Assembly: GCF_006715565.1 (NCBI RefSeq)
Contig: NZ_VFNL01000001.1
Location: 3,286,001-3,350,000 of the forward strand
Direction: 5' to 3'
From: Microbacterium sp. SLBN-154
GTDB lineage: Bacteria; Actinomycetota; Actinomycetes; Actinomycetales; Microbacteriaceae
Length of the DNA stretch: 64,000 nucleotides
Position 1 is the first letter of the stretch, and each line of letters starts with the position of its first letter. Below are positions 43,693 to 51,639 of this stretch, piece after piece. The notes under the pieces were generated by a model, which was given only the letters and a program-made list of their open reading frames with translations, was not told where the DNA came from and searched no databases. Position numbers and translations under genes: made by a program.

Positions 43693-45213
43693 ATGACAGA
43701 CACCGCTGCGCGCACCGCCGAGCGCCATGTGCCCGCCGATCTGCCCGGCCACATCCAGCACTACATCGGCGGCGAATTCGTCGACTCGATCGACGGCGCG
43801 ACCTTCGATGTGCTCGACCCGGTCTCGAACGAGACCTACCTGACCGCGGCGGCCGGGAAGAAGGCCGACATCGATCGTGCCGTCGCCGCCGCGCGCATCG
43901 CGTTCACGGAGGGACCGTGGCCGAGGATGCTACCGCGCGAGCGTTCGCGGATCCTTCACCGCATCGCCGACATCGTCGAGTCGCGCGACGCCCGCCTCGC
44001 CGAACTCGAATCCTTCGATTCGGGACTGCCGATCACCCAGGCTCTCGGCCAGGCTCGCCGCGCGGCGGAGAACTTCCGCTTCTTCGCCGACCTGATCGTC
44101 GCGCAGGCCGACGACACCTATAAGGTTCCGGGGCGCCAGATCAACTACGTCAACCGCAAGCCGATCGGGGTCGCCGGTCTCATCACGCCGTGGAACACGC
44201 CGTTCATGCTCGAGTCGTGGAAGCTCGGCCCGGCCCTCGCGACGGGCAACACCGTCGTGCTCAAGCCCGCCGAGTTCACGCCGCTCTCGGCGTCACTGTG
44301 GGCGGGCATCTTCGAGGAGGCGGGCCTGCCGACAGGCGTGTTCAACCTCGTCAACGGTCTCGGCGAGGAGGCCGGAGACGCGCTGGTGAAGCATCCCGAC
44401 GTGCCGCTGATCTCCTTCACCGGCGAGAGCCGCACCGGGCAGATCATCTTCGGCAACGCGGCGCCCCACCTCAAGGGCCTCTCGATGGAGCTCGGTGGCA
44501 AGTCGCCCGCCGTCGTCTTCGCCGACGCCGACCTCGACGCCGCCATCGACGCGACGATCTTCGGCGTGTTCTCGCTGAACGGCGAGCGCTGCACCGCCGG
44601 CTCCCGCATCCTCGTCGAGCGGGAGATCTACGACGAGTTCGTCGAGCGGTACGCCGCCCAGGCGAAGAGGGTCCGGGTCGGCCACCCGCATGATCCACGC
44701 ACCGAGGTGGGCGCGCTCGTGCACCCCGAGCACTTCGCCAAGGTCATGGGCTACATCGAGATCGGCAAGACCGAGGGGCGCCTCGTCGCCGGTGGGGGCC
44801 GCCCCGAGGGTTTCGAGATGGGCAACTTCGTCGAGCCGACGGTGTTCGCCGATGTCGCGCCGGACGCGCGGATCTTCCAGGAGGAGATCTTCGGCCCCGT
44901 GGTCGCGATCACCCCCTTCGACACCGAGGAAGAGGCGCTCGAGCTCGCGAACGGCGTGAAGTACGGCCTGGCGGCGTACATCTGGACGAACGACCTCAAG
45001 CGAGCCCATAACTTCTCGCAGTCCGTGGAAGCCGGCATGGTGTGGCTGAACTCCAACAACGTCCGCGACCTCCGCACCCCCTTCGGCGGGGTCAAGGCCT
45101 CCGGCCTCGGACATGAGGGCGGGTACCGCTCGATCGACTTCTACACCGATCAGCAGGCCGTGCACATCACGCTCGGCGCCGTCCACAACCCCACCTTCGG
45201 CAAGGAAGCCTGA
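43693..45213 (+). CDS. hpaE: 5-carboxymethyl-2-hydroxymuconate semialdehyde dehydrogenase
   Basis: The product is 506 residues of the aldehyde dehydrogenase superfamily. Catalytic Cys300 is in NGERCTAGSR and the general base Glu266 in MELGGKSPAVV; NAD-binding residues appear in ITPWNTP and VLKPAEFTP. Length and the start (HIQHYIGGEFVDSIDGATFDV) match CHMS dehydrogenase (HpaE/HpcC), which oxidises the ring-cleavage product of homoprotocatechuate. Its position directly before the dioxygenase and hydratase genes supports this. It would be NAD-dependent and cytoplasmic. The next gene begins 1 base after its stop. Confidence 0.9.
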   Translation: MTDTAARTAERHVPADLPGHIQHYIGGEFVDSIDGATFDVLDPVSNETYLTAAAGKKADIDRAVAAARIAFTEGPWPRMLPRERSRILHRIADIVESRDARLAELESFDSGLPITQALGQARRAAENFRFFADLIVAQADDTYKVPGRQINYVNRKPIGVAGLITPWNTPFMLESWKLGPALATGNTVVLKPAEFTPLSASLWAGIFEEAGLPTGVFNLVNGLGEEAGDALVKHPDVPLISFTGESRTGQIIFGNAAPHLKGLSMELGGKSPAVVFADADLDAAIDATIFGVFSLNGERCTAGSRILVEREIYDEFVERYAAQAKRVRVGHPHDPRTEVGALVHPEHFAKVMGYIEIGKTEGRLVAGGGRPEGFEMGNFVEPTVFADVAPDARIFQEEIFGPVVAITPFDTEEEALELANGVKYGLAAYIWTNDLKRAHNFSQSVEAGMVWLNSNNVRDLRTPFGGVKASGLGHEGGYRSIDFYTDQQAVHITLGAVHNPTFGKEA

Positions 45214-45214
45214 C

Positions 45215-46360
45215 ATGAGCCATCGCGACCGCATGACCCTGACCTCCTCCGGTTTCTGGGTGGGCCAGGAGGCGCCGATCCAGTCGGCGAACCCGATCCC
45301 CACCCCGGCTTCGCCGGCGCCCGACATCCTGCGCTGCGCGTACATGGAGCTCGTCGTCACCGACCTCGCCGCATCCCGGGAGTTCTATGTCGACGTGCTC
45401 GGCCTGCACGTGACGGAGGAGGACGACGAGGCGATCTACCTCCGGTCGACCGAGGAGTTCATCCACCACAACCTCGTGCTGCGTCGAGGCCCGATCGCCG
45501 CGGTGGCCGCGTTCTCCTACCGCGTGCGCTCGGCCGACGACCTCGACAAGGCCGTGGCGTTCTACTCCGAGCTCGGGTGCGATGTGCGGCGCGAGCCGAA
45601 CGGGTTCACCCGGGGCATCGGGGACTCGGTGCGGGTGATCGACCCGCTGGGCTTCCCCTACGAGTTCTTCTTCGCCACCGAGCACGTCGAGCGTCTCTCG
45701 TGGCGCTACGACCTGCACAGCCCGGGCGAGCTCGTGCGTCTGGACCACTTCAACCAGGTCACCCCCGACGTGCCCCGTGCGGTGAACTTCATGCAGTCCC
45801 TCGGGTTCCGCGTCACCGAAGACATCCAGGACGAGGAAGGCACGGTGTACGCCGCCTGGATGCGACGCAAGCCCACCGTGCACGACACGGCGATGACCGG
45901 CGGAGACGGCCCCCGCATGCACCACGTCTGCTTCGCCACGCACGAGAAGCACAACATCCTCGCGATCTGCGACAAGCTCGGCGCCCTGCGCCTGTCCGAC
46001 CGGATCGAGCGAGGGCCGGGCCGCCACGGCGTCTCGAACGCCTTCTACCTGTACCTGCGCGACCCCGACGGGCACCGCGTCGAGGTGTACACCCAGGACT
46101 ACTACACCGGCGACCCGGACAACCCCGTGGTCACCTGGGACGTACACGACAACCAGCGCCGCGACTGGTGGGGAAACCCCGTCGTGCCGTCCTGGTACAC
46201 CGAGGCCTCACTCGTGCTCGACCTCGACGGCAACCCGCAGCCGGTCGTCGCCCGCACGGACTCGTCCGAGATGGCGGTGACCATCGGCGCCGACGGGTTC
46301 TCGTACACCCGGGCACCGGCGCGGGGCGACGGCGAGTTCAAGCTCGGCAATCAGTTGTGA
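45215..46360 (+). CDS. hpaD: 3,4-dihydroxyphenylacetate (homoprotocatechuate) 2,3-dioxygenase
   Basis: The product is 381 residues of the type I extradiol (vicinal oxygen chelate) family. Metal ligands His178 (RLDHFN), His237 (RMHHVCFATHE) and Glu290 (HRVEVYTQDYY) keep exactly the 59- and 53-residue spacing of His155, His214 and Glu267 in the Brevibacterium and Arthrobacter enzymes. That family uses Fe(II) or Mn(II). The long C-terminal segment (DWWGNPVVPSWYTEASLVLDLDG) is also typical. It opens the ring of 3,4-dihydroxyphenylacetate proximally. Among the most certain functional calls in the window. Confidence 0.93.
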   Translation: MSHRDRMTLTSSGFWVGQEAPIQSANPIPTPASPAPDILRCAYMELVVTDLAASREFYVDVLGLHVTEEDDEAIYLRSTEEFIHHNLVLRRGPIAAVAAFSYRVRSADDLDKAVAFYSELGCDVRREPNGFTRGIGDSVRVIDPLGFPYEFFFATEHVERLSWRYDLHSPGELVRLDHFNQVTPDVPRAVNFMQSLGFRVTEDIQDEEGTVYAAWMRRKPTVHDTAMTGGDGPRMHHVCFATHEKHNILAICDKLGALRLSDRIERGPGRHGVSNAFYLYLRDPDGHRVEVYTQDYYTGDPDNPVVTWDVHDNQRRDWWGNPVVPSWYTEASLVLDLDGNPQPVVARTDSSEMAVTIGADGFSYTRAPARGDGEFKLGNQL

Positions 46361-46377
46361 GGGCGGGAGGACAACGG

Positions 46378-47163
46378 ATGCTGCCTGCTGACACCATCGC
46401 GCAGATCGCCGCGGAGCTCGCCGAGGCCGACCGCACGAACGGCGTGATCCCCCGGATCACCGCGCGCTACCCCGACGCGACCGTCGAAGACTCCTACGCG
46501 ATCCAGGGCGTCTGGAGAGACCGCAACATCGCCGCAGGACGCCGCCTGGTGGGCCGCAAGATCGGTCTCACCTCCAAGGCCATGCAGGAGGCGACAGGGA
46601 TCAGCGAGCCCGACTACGGTGTGATGTTCGACGACACGGTCTACCGCTCCGGTGCGGAGATCGACGCGTCGCGATTCTCCAATGTGCGCATCGAGGTCGA
46701 ACTCGCCTTCGTGCTCGGCCGCCCCCTCCACGGGCCCGACTGCACGCTCGACGACGCGCTCGCAGCGATCGATTACGCCGTACCCGCCCTCGAGGTGTTG
46801 AACTCGCACATCGAGCTGGAGGGCCGCACCATCGTGGACACGATCTCCGACAACGCCGCCTACGGCGCGATGGTGCTCGGCGACGTGCGCAAGCGTCCCG
46901 ATGAGATCGACCTGCGGTGGGTGCCCGGAGTGCTCTCGCGCAACGGCGAGATCGTCGAGACCGGCGTCGCCGCCGGCGTGCTCGGGCATCCCGCCACCGG
47001 CGTCGCGTGGCTGGCGAACAAGTTCCACCAGCATGGCGCGCGCTTGGAGGCGGGAGAGATCATCCTCGCCGGGTCGTTCACCCGACCGATGTGGGTCAGC
47101 GCCGGCGACGACGTGCTGTGCGACTACGGGCCGATGGGAGAGATCGCATGCCGCTTCGTCTGA
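46378..47163 (+). CDS. hpaH: 2-oxo-hept-4-ene-1,7-dioate hydratase
   Basis: The product is 261 residues, close to HpaH/HpcG (about 267). Conserved blocks are GRRLVGRKIGLTSKAMQEATGISEPDYGVMFDD, RIEVELAFVLGRPL (metal-binding glutamates), PALEVLNSHI and GASFTRP-like LAGSFTRPMWV. It adds water to 2-oxohept-4-enedioate before aldol cleavage. The ATG at 46378 is chosen over the GTG overlapping the previous stop because GGGAGG lies 7-8 bases upstream. The stop overlaps the aldolase gene by 16 bp, so the two are coupled. Confidence 0.9.
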   Translation: MLPADTIAQIAAELAEADRTNGVIPRITARYPDATVEDSYAIQGVWRDRNIAAGRRLVGRKIGLTSKAMQEATGISEPDYGVMFDDTVYRSGAEIDASRFSNVRIEVELAFVLGRPLHGPDCTLDDALAAIDYAVPALEVLNSHIELEGRTIVDTISDNAAYGAMVLGDVRKRPDEIDLRWVPGVLSRNGEIVETGVAAGVLGHPATGVAWLANKFHQHGARLEAGEIILAGSFTRPMWVSAGDDVLCDYGPMGEIACRFV

Positions 47164-47954
47164 ATCCGACCTTCCGCGCCGCACTCGCGGCATCCGATCG
47201 ACCGCTTGCAGGAATCTGGGTGTGCACGGGCTCGCCGCTCGTGGCCGAGATCTGCGCCGGGTCGGGGCTGGACTGGACGCTCATCGACATGGAGCACGCC
47301 CCCCACAGTCTCGAGTCGGTGCTCGCGCAGCTGCAGGCCGTCGCCGCGTACCCCATCACCCCTGTCGTCCGCGTGCCGAGCAACGACGCGGTCGTCATCA
47401 AGCAGGTGCTCGACCTCGGTGCGCAGAACATCCTCGTGCCGATGGTGTCGTCCGCGGCGGACGCGGAGTCCGCGGTCTCGGCCGTGCGCTACCCCCCGCG
47501 CGGTCGTCGCGGTGTCGGCTCGGCGCTCGGGCGCTCCGCCCGGTGGAACAGGGTCGACGGCTACCTCGCCGATGCCGACGCACACGTGTCGCTGATCGTG
47601 CAAGTGGAGACGGCGGCCGGCGTCGACGCGGCGGGTGAGATCGCGGCCGTCGACGGCGTCGACGGCGTCTTCGTCGGTCCGAGCGACCTCGCCGCGTCGC
47701 TCGGCGTGCTCGGGCAGCAGACGCATCCCGATGTGATCGCCGCCGTGCACCGCACGTTCGAGGCGGTGCGAGGGGAAGGTAAGCCGGTCGGTGTGAATGC
47801 CTTCGACCCGGAAGCGGCGCAGTCATACCTCGAGGCCGGCGCGTCCTTCGTGCTCGTGGCCGCCGATGTGTCGATCCTCGCCCGCAGCTCCGAAGCACTC
47901 GCGGCGCGATGGTCGCCGGCGGCGATCGCGGAGACGGAGCGCGCCAGCTACTGA
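47148..47954 (+). CDS. hpaI: 4-hydroxy-2-oxoheptanedioate aldolase
   Basis: The product is 268 residues of the HpcH/HpaI class II pyruvate aldolase family. AGIWVCTGSPLVAEICAGSGLDWTLIDMEHAPHS carries the catalytic His-Asp region, PRGRRGVG the pyruvate-binding arginine region, and VQVETAAGVDAAGEI plus GPSDLAASLG the metal-binding Glu and Asp. It cleaves 4-hydroxy-2-oxoheptanedioate to pyruvate and succinic semialdehyde. The start lies within the end of hpaH (16-bp overlap). No succinate-semialdehyde dehydrogenase gene lies nearby. Confidence 0.92.
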   Translation: MPLRLNPTFRAALAASDRPLAGIWVCTGSPLVAEICAGSGLDWTLIDMEHAPHSLESVLAQLQAVAAYPITPVVRVPSNDAVVIKQVLDLGAQNILVPMVSSAADAESAVSAVRYPPRGRRGVGSALGRSARWNRVDGYLADADAHVSLIVQVETAAGVDAAGEIAAVDGVDGVFVGPSDLAASLGVLGQQTHPDVIAAVHRTFEAVRGEGKPVGVNAFDPEAAQSYLEAGASFVLVAADVSILARSSEALAARWSPAAIAETERASY

Positions 47955-47993
47955 CGTCTCTCGATGCGGTCCGCCTGGTCGGCGACATCCGGG

Positions 47994-48034
47994 TCGTATA
48001 TGATTTCACCGTCCGACCCGGACGACCCGGTCGG
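47994..48034. promoter_or_regulatory. possible second GntR site and small hairpin before the ThDP gene
   Basis: The 185-bp gap 47955-48139 contains TCGTATATGATTT (47994-48006), which resembles the palindrome at 41441, and then CCGACC/GGTCGG arms (48013-48018 and 48029-48034). The hairpin could end the aldolase operon or lie in the next leader. Both readings are weak. Confidence 0.3.
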
Positions 48035-48139
48035 TGCTCGAAAAAGGGGCACGCAGCCGTGCACAGCACGCGTGAGACACATACGGTTCCCGCATCCGTA
48101 CGTCGTCCTCACCTTCCGTGAGGGCCGAAAGGCTCCGCC

Positions 48140-49828
48140 ATGCCCACCGTCTCCGCGCACGTCGCCCACACCCTCGCCCGCCACATCGAGCACGTCTTCG
48201 GCGTGATGGGCAACGGAAACGCCTACGTCCTCGACGCGCTCGAGCGCGACACCGGTGCGGCGTTCACCGCCGTTCGCCACGAAGCGGGCGCCGTCGTCGC
48301 CGCTGATGCCTATCACCGCGCGTCCGGTCGCCTGGCGGCGGCCACCGCGACCTACGGCGCGGGCTTCACCAACACCCTGACCGCCCTCGCCGAGGCGGCA
48401 CAGGCGCGCGTCCCGCTCGTGCTCGTCGTCGGCGACGCCCCCACCTCGGGTCCTCGGGCGTGGGATGTCGATCAGATCGCGCTGGCGGCCGGTGTGGGAG
48501 TCCGCACCTACACCGTCGGTCGCGCCGATGCCGCGGCGACCACCGCCATCGCGATCGAGCATGCCCTGACCTATCGCGTGCCGACGGTGCTGGCGATCCC
48601 CTACGACGTCGTCGCGCTGGAGGCGGGCCCCGTGCCCGACGCGCCCACGCCGCGGCTGCCGCAGCGGCAGGCCCCGGCGACCGACTTCTCCCGCGCCGCG
48701 GTCAGTGACATCGCCGCAGCGCTCCGGGGCGCCGAGCGTCCTCTCCTCCTTGCCGGGCGCGGGGCGTGGATCTCCGGCGCCGGTGAGGCACTGGGCGCCC
48801 TGGCCGATGCGACCGGGGCGATCACTGCAAGCTCGTCACTGGCCCGCGGGGTCTTCCCCCGCGGCGAGTACGACCTCGGCGTGACCGGCGGCTTCGGCGC
48901 CGAGGGTGCGATGGAGCTCGTACGCGAGGCCGACGTGGCCGTGGTCTTCGGCGCCTCGCTCAACCAGTTCACGATGCGGTTCGGCGACCTGTTCGCTCCC
49001 ACCACGCGGGTCTTCCAGGTCGACCTCGCACCGACGGCCACGCATCCGCACGTCGGCGGGTACGTCCGTGCAGATGCGGCGGTCGTCGCCGAGGACCTCG
49101 TGGCAGAGCTGACCCGCCTCGGGACTTCTCCGAGCGGGTGGCGGGAGTCGGTCGATCTCGCACCCCTTCGCCGGTACGACGAGGGCGACGGCGTGGCCCG
49201 CGATGGCCGACTCGACCCGCGGACGGTCGCTGCGCGGATCGGCCGGCTCCTCCCGGACGACCGGATCGTGGTCTCCGACGGCGGGCACTTCATCGGCTGG
49301 GCGAACATGTACTGGCCGGTCGCCTCCCCCGACCGGATGATGATGGTCGGCACCGCTTTCCAGTCGATCGGCCTGGGGTGGCCGTCCGTGCCGGGCGCTG
49401 CGCTCGCGCATCCGGAGGCGACCGTCGTCCTCACCACCGGCGATGGGGGCGGGCTGATGGCCCTCGCCGATCTCGAGTCGGCGGTGCGCGTCGCGGCCGG
49501 GCGGGGGCTCGCGGTCGTCTGGAACGACGCCGCCTATGGGGCCGAGATCAATCTGTACGGACTGAAGGGGCTCGCGCGGGAGCCGATGCTCATTCCGCAG
49601 GTGGATTTCGCCGCCCTCGCCTCGGGCGTCGGTGCCGAGGGAGTCGTCGTCGAGACGCTCGACGACCTCGACCGCCTCGCCTCGTGGGCCGCGACACCCG
49701 CGGTCGACCGCCGTTTCCTCGTGCTCGACTGCCGGATCTCGGGCGGCGTCATCGCGCCCTATCAGGAGGAGATCCTGCGGGTCAACGGCGTGACCCTCCC
49801 CCGGCACGTGGGGTCGGCATTACTCTGA
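48140..49828 (+). CDS. ThDP-binding enzyme, acetolactate-synthase-like, substrate unknown
   Basis: The product is 562 residues with the Pyr, central and PP domains of the AHAS/POX group. The catalytic glutamate is in FTAVRHEAGAVVAADAYHRASGR near residue 47, and ThDP-Mg binding is TTGDGGGLMALADLESAV...VVWNDAAYGAE. It lacks the HH motif of pyruvate decarboxylases. A gap with a possible regulatory site separates it from the aldolase gene, and the DEAD-box gene follows 3 bp after. It may act on a 2-oxoacid or semialdehyde connected with the aromatic pathway, but nothing in the sequence fixes the substrate. Confidence 0.82.
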   Translation: MPTVSAHVAHTLARHIEHVFGVMGNGNAYVLDALERDTGAAFTAVRHEAGAVVAADAYHRASGRLAAATATYGAGFTNTLTALAEAAQARVPLVLVVGDAPTSGPRAWDVDQIALAAGVGVRTYTVGRADAAATTAIAIEHALTYRVPTVLAIPYDVVALEAGPVPDAPTPRLPQRQAPATDFSRAAVSDIAAALRGAERPLLLAGRGAWISGAGEALGALADATGAITASSSLARGVFPRGEYDLGVTGGFGAEGAMELVREADVAVVFGASLNQFTMRFGDLFAPTTRVFQVDLAPTATHPHVGGYVRADAAVVAEDLVAELTRLGTSPSGWRESVDLAPLRRYDEGDGVARDGRLDPRTVAARIGRLLPDDRIVVSDGGHFIGWANMYWPVASPDRMMMVGTAFQSIGLGWPSVPGAALAHPEATVVLTTGDGGGLMALADLESAVRVAAGRGLAVVWNDAAYGAEINLYGLKGLAREPMLIPQVDFAALASGVGAEGVVVETLDDLDRLASWAATPAVDRRFLVLDCRISGGVIAPYQEEILRVNGVTLPRHVGSALL

Positions 49829-49831
49829 AGC

Positions 49832-51586
49832 GTGACCACGTCCGATGTCCCGATCGAGGACGCGGCTCCGCAGGAGTCCGCCACGATGACTTTCTCCGAC
49901 CTGGGGCTGGGTGAATCCGTGCTCGCGGCGCTGCGCGACGTCGGGTACGAGACGCCGTCGGCGATCCAGGCGGCGACGATCCCGACTCTCCTCGCCGGTC
50001 GCGACGTCGTCGGCCTCGCGCAGACCGGAACGGGCAAGACGGCGGCATTCGCGCTGCCGATCCTCGATCGACTCGACCTCTCCCAAAAGACACCGCAGGC
50101 GCTGGTGCTGGCTCCGACACGCGAGCTGGCGCTCCAGGTGTGCGAGGCGTTCGAGAAGTACGCATCCCACCGGCGCGGGCTGCACGTGCTGCCCGTTTAC
50201 GGCGGCCAAGGCTACGGCGTCCAGCTCTCAGCCCTCCGCCGGGGAGTGCACGTCATCGTCGGAACGCCCGGACGCATCATGGACCACCTCGACAAGGGGA
50301 CGCTCGACCTCACCGAGCTGAAGTATCTGGTGCTCGACGAGGCCGACGAGATGCTGAAGATGGGCTTCGCCGAGGACGTCGAGACGATCCTCGCCGACAC
50401 TCCCGCCACCAAGCAGGTCGCGCTCTTCTCGGCGACGATGCCTGCGGCCATCCGGCGCATCTCGCAGCAGTACCTGCATGACCCCGAAGAGATCACGATC
50501 AAGACCAAGACGACCACGTCGTCGACGATCACCCAGCGCTACCTCATCGTGTCGTTCTCTCAGAAGATGGATGCGCTCACCCGCATCCTCGAAACCGAGA
50601 ACTTCGACGGCATGATCGTCTTCGGTCGCACCAAGAGCGTGACGGAGGAGATCGCCGAGAAGCTGCGCGCACGCGGCTACTCCGCCGCCGCGATCAACGG
50701 CGACGTCGCCCAGCCCGTGCGCGAGAAGACGATCAATCAACTCAAGGCGGGCAAGCTCGACATCCTCGTCGCGACCGATGTCGCCGCCCGCGGACTCGAT
50801 GTCGAGCGCATCTCGCACGTGGTGAACTTCGACATCCCCACCGACACCGAGTCGTACGTGCATCGGATCGGCCGCACCGGGCGGGCCGGACGGTCAGGCG
50901 ACGCGATCAGCTTCGTCACGCCGCGCGAGCGTGGGCTCGTCCGTGCGATCGAGCGCGCCACGCGTCATCCGCTCACCGAGATCCCTCTGCCGAGCGTCGA
51001 CGAGGTCAACGTCACGCGACTCGCGCGCTTCGACGACAGCATCACCGCAGCCCTCGCCGAGACGGAGCGCATCGACCGCTTCCGCGACATCGTCGCGCAC
51101 TACGTCCGTCATCACGACGTTCCCGAAGTCGATGTCGCGGCCGCCCTCGCCGTGGTCGCGCAGGGCGAATCGCCGCTTCTGCTCGAGCCCGATCCCGAGC
51201 CGCGCCGCGACCGCGGCGACCGCGGCGAACGCCCGGGCCGCTTCGACCGCGATCGCGACGCCGGCGAGCGGCGTTCTCGTCCTGCGCGGGAGGGGTTGGC
51301 GACGTATCGCATCGCCGTCGGCAAACGCCATCGTGTCGAGCCGCGTCAGATCGTCGGAGCGCTCGCCAACGAGGGCGGCCTCAAACGCGACGACTTCGGG
51401 GCGATCCAGATCCGGCCGGACTTCTCGCTCGTCGAGCTCCCCGCCGACCTGTCTCGCGACACGCTCGACCGGCTTGAGAGCACCCGCATCTCGGGACGGC
51501 TCATCGAGCTGCGGCTCGACACGGGTGGCCCGGGGCGCCGGACGCGTCGCGACGACGAGAAGCCCCGTCGCACGCCGCGCAGCTGA
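49832..51586 (+). CDS. deaD: DEAD-box ATP-dependent RNA helicase with DbpA-type RNA-binding domain
   Basis: The product is 584 residues from a GTG. Motifs in order: Q motif (YETPSAIQ), I (AQTGTGKT), Ia (PTRELA), Ib (GTPGR), II (DEAD), III (SAT), IV (IVFGRTK), V (ATDVAARGLD), VI (HRIGRTGRAGR). An arginine/aspartate-rich linker (RRDRGDRGERPGRFDRDRD) leads to a C-terminal DbpA-like RRM (TYRIAVGKRHRVEPRQIVGALANEGG...). It probably remodels rRNA or mRNA, for example in ribosome assembly or cold shock. It starts 3 bp after the ThDP gene, though functional linkage is unlikely. Confidence 0.92.
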   Translation: MTTSDVPIEDAAPQESATMTFSDLGLGESVLAALRDVGYETPSAIQAATIPTLLAGRDVVGLAQTGTGKTAAFALPILDRLDLSQKTPQALVLAPTRELALQVCEAFEKYASHRRGLHVLPVYGGQGYGVQLSALRRGVHVIVGTPGRIMDHLDKGTLDLTELKYLVLDEADEMLKMGFAEDVETILADTPATKQVALFSATMPAAIRRISQQYLHDPEEITIKTKTTTSSTITQRYLIVSFSQKMDALTRILETENFDGMIVFGRTKSVTEEIAEKLRARGYSAAAINGDVAQPVREKTINQLKAGKLDILVATDVAARGLDVERISHVVNFDIPTDTESYVHRIGRTGRAGRSGDAISFVTPRERGLVRAIERATRHPLTEIPLPSVDEVNVTRLARFDDSITAALAETERIDRFRDIVAHYVRHHDVPEVDVAAALAVVAQGESPLLLEPDPEPRRDRGDRGERPGRFDRDRDAGERRSRPAREGLATYRIAVGKRHRVEPRQIVGALANEGGLKRDDFGAIQIRPDFSLVELPADLSRDTLDRLESTRISGRLIELRLDTGGPGRRTRRDDEKPRRTPRS

Positions 51587-51587
51587 A

Positions 51588-51608
51588 GGCATCGCCATCC
51601 GTGATGCC
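51588..51608. terminator. weak hairpin between convergent helicase and ATPase genes
   Basis: GGCATC (51588-51593) and GATGCC (51603-51608) form 6-bp arms around a 9-base loop immediately after the helicase stop, in the 53-bp gap before the convergent ATPase gene. It is short and lacks a T-run. Confidence 0.3.
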
Positions 51609-51639
51609 AGGCGTCGCGCGGCGAAACCGAGACCAGACC

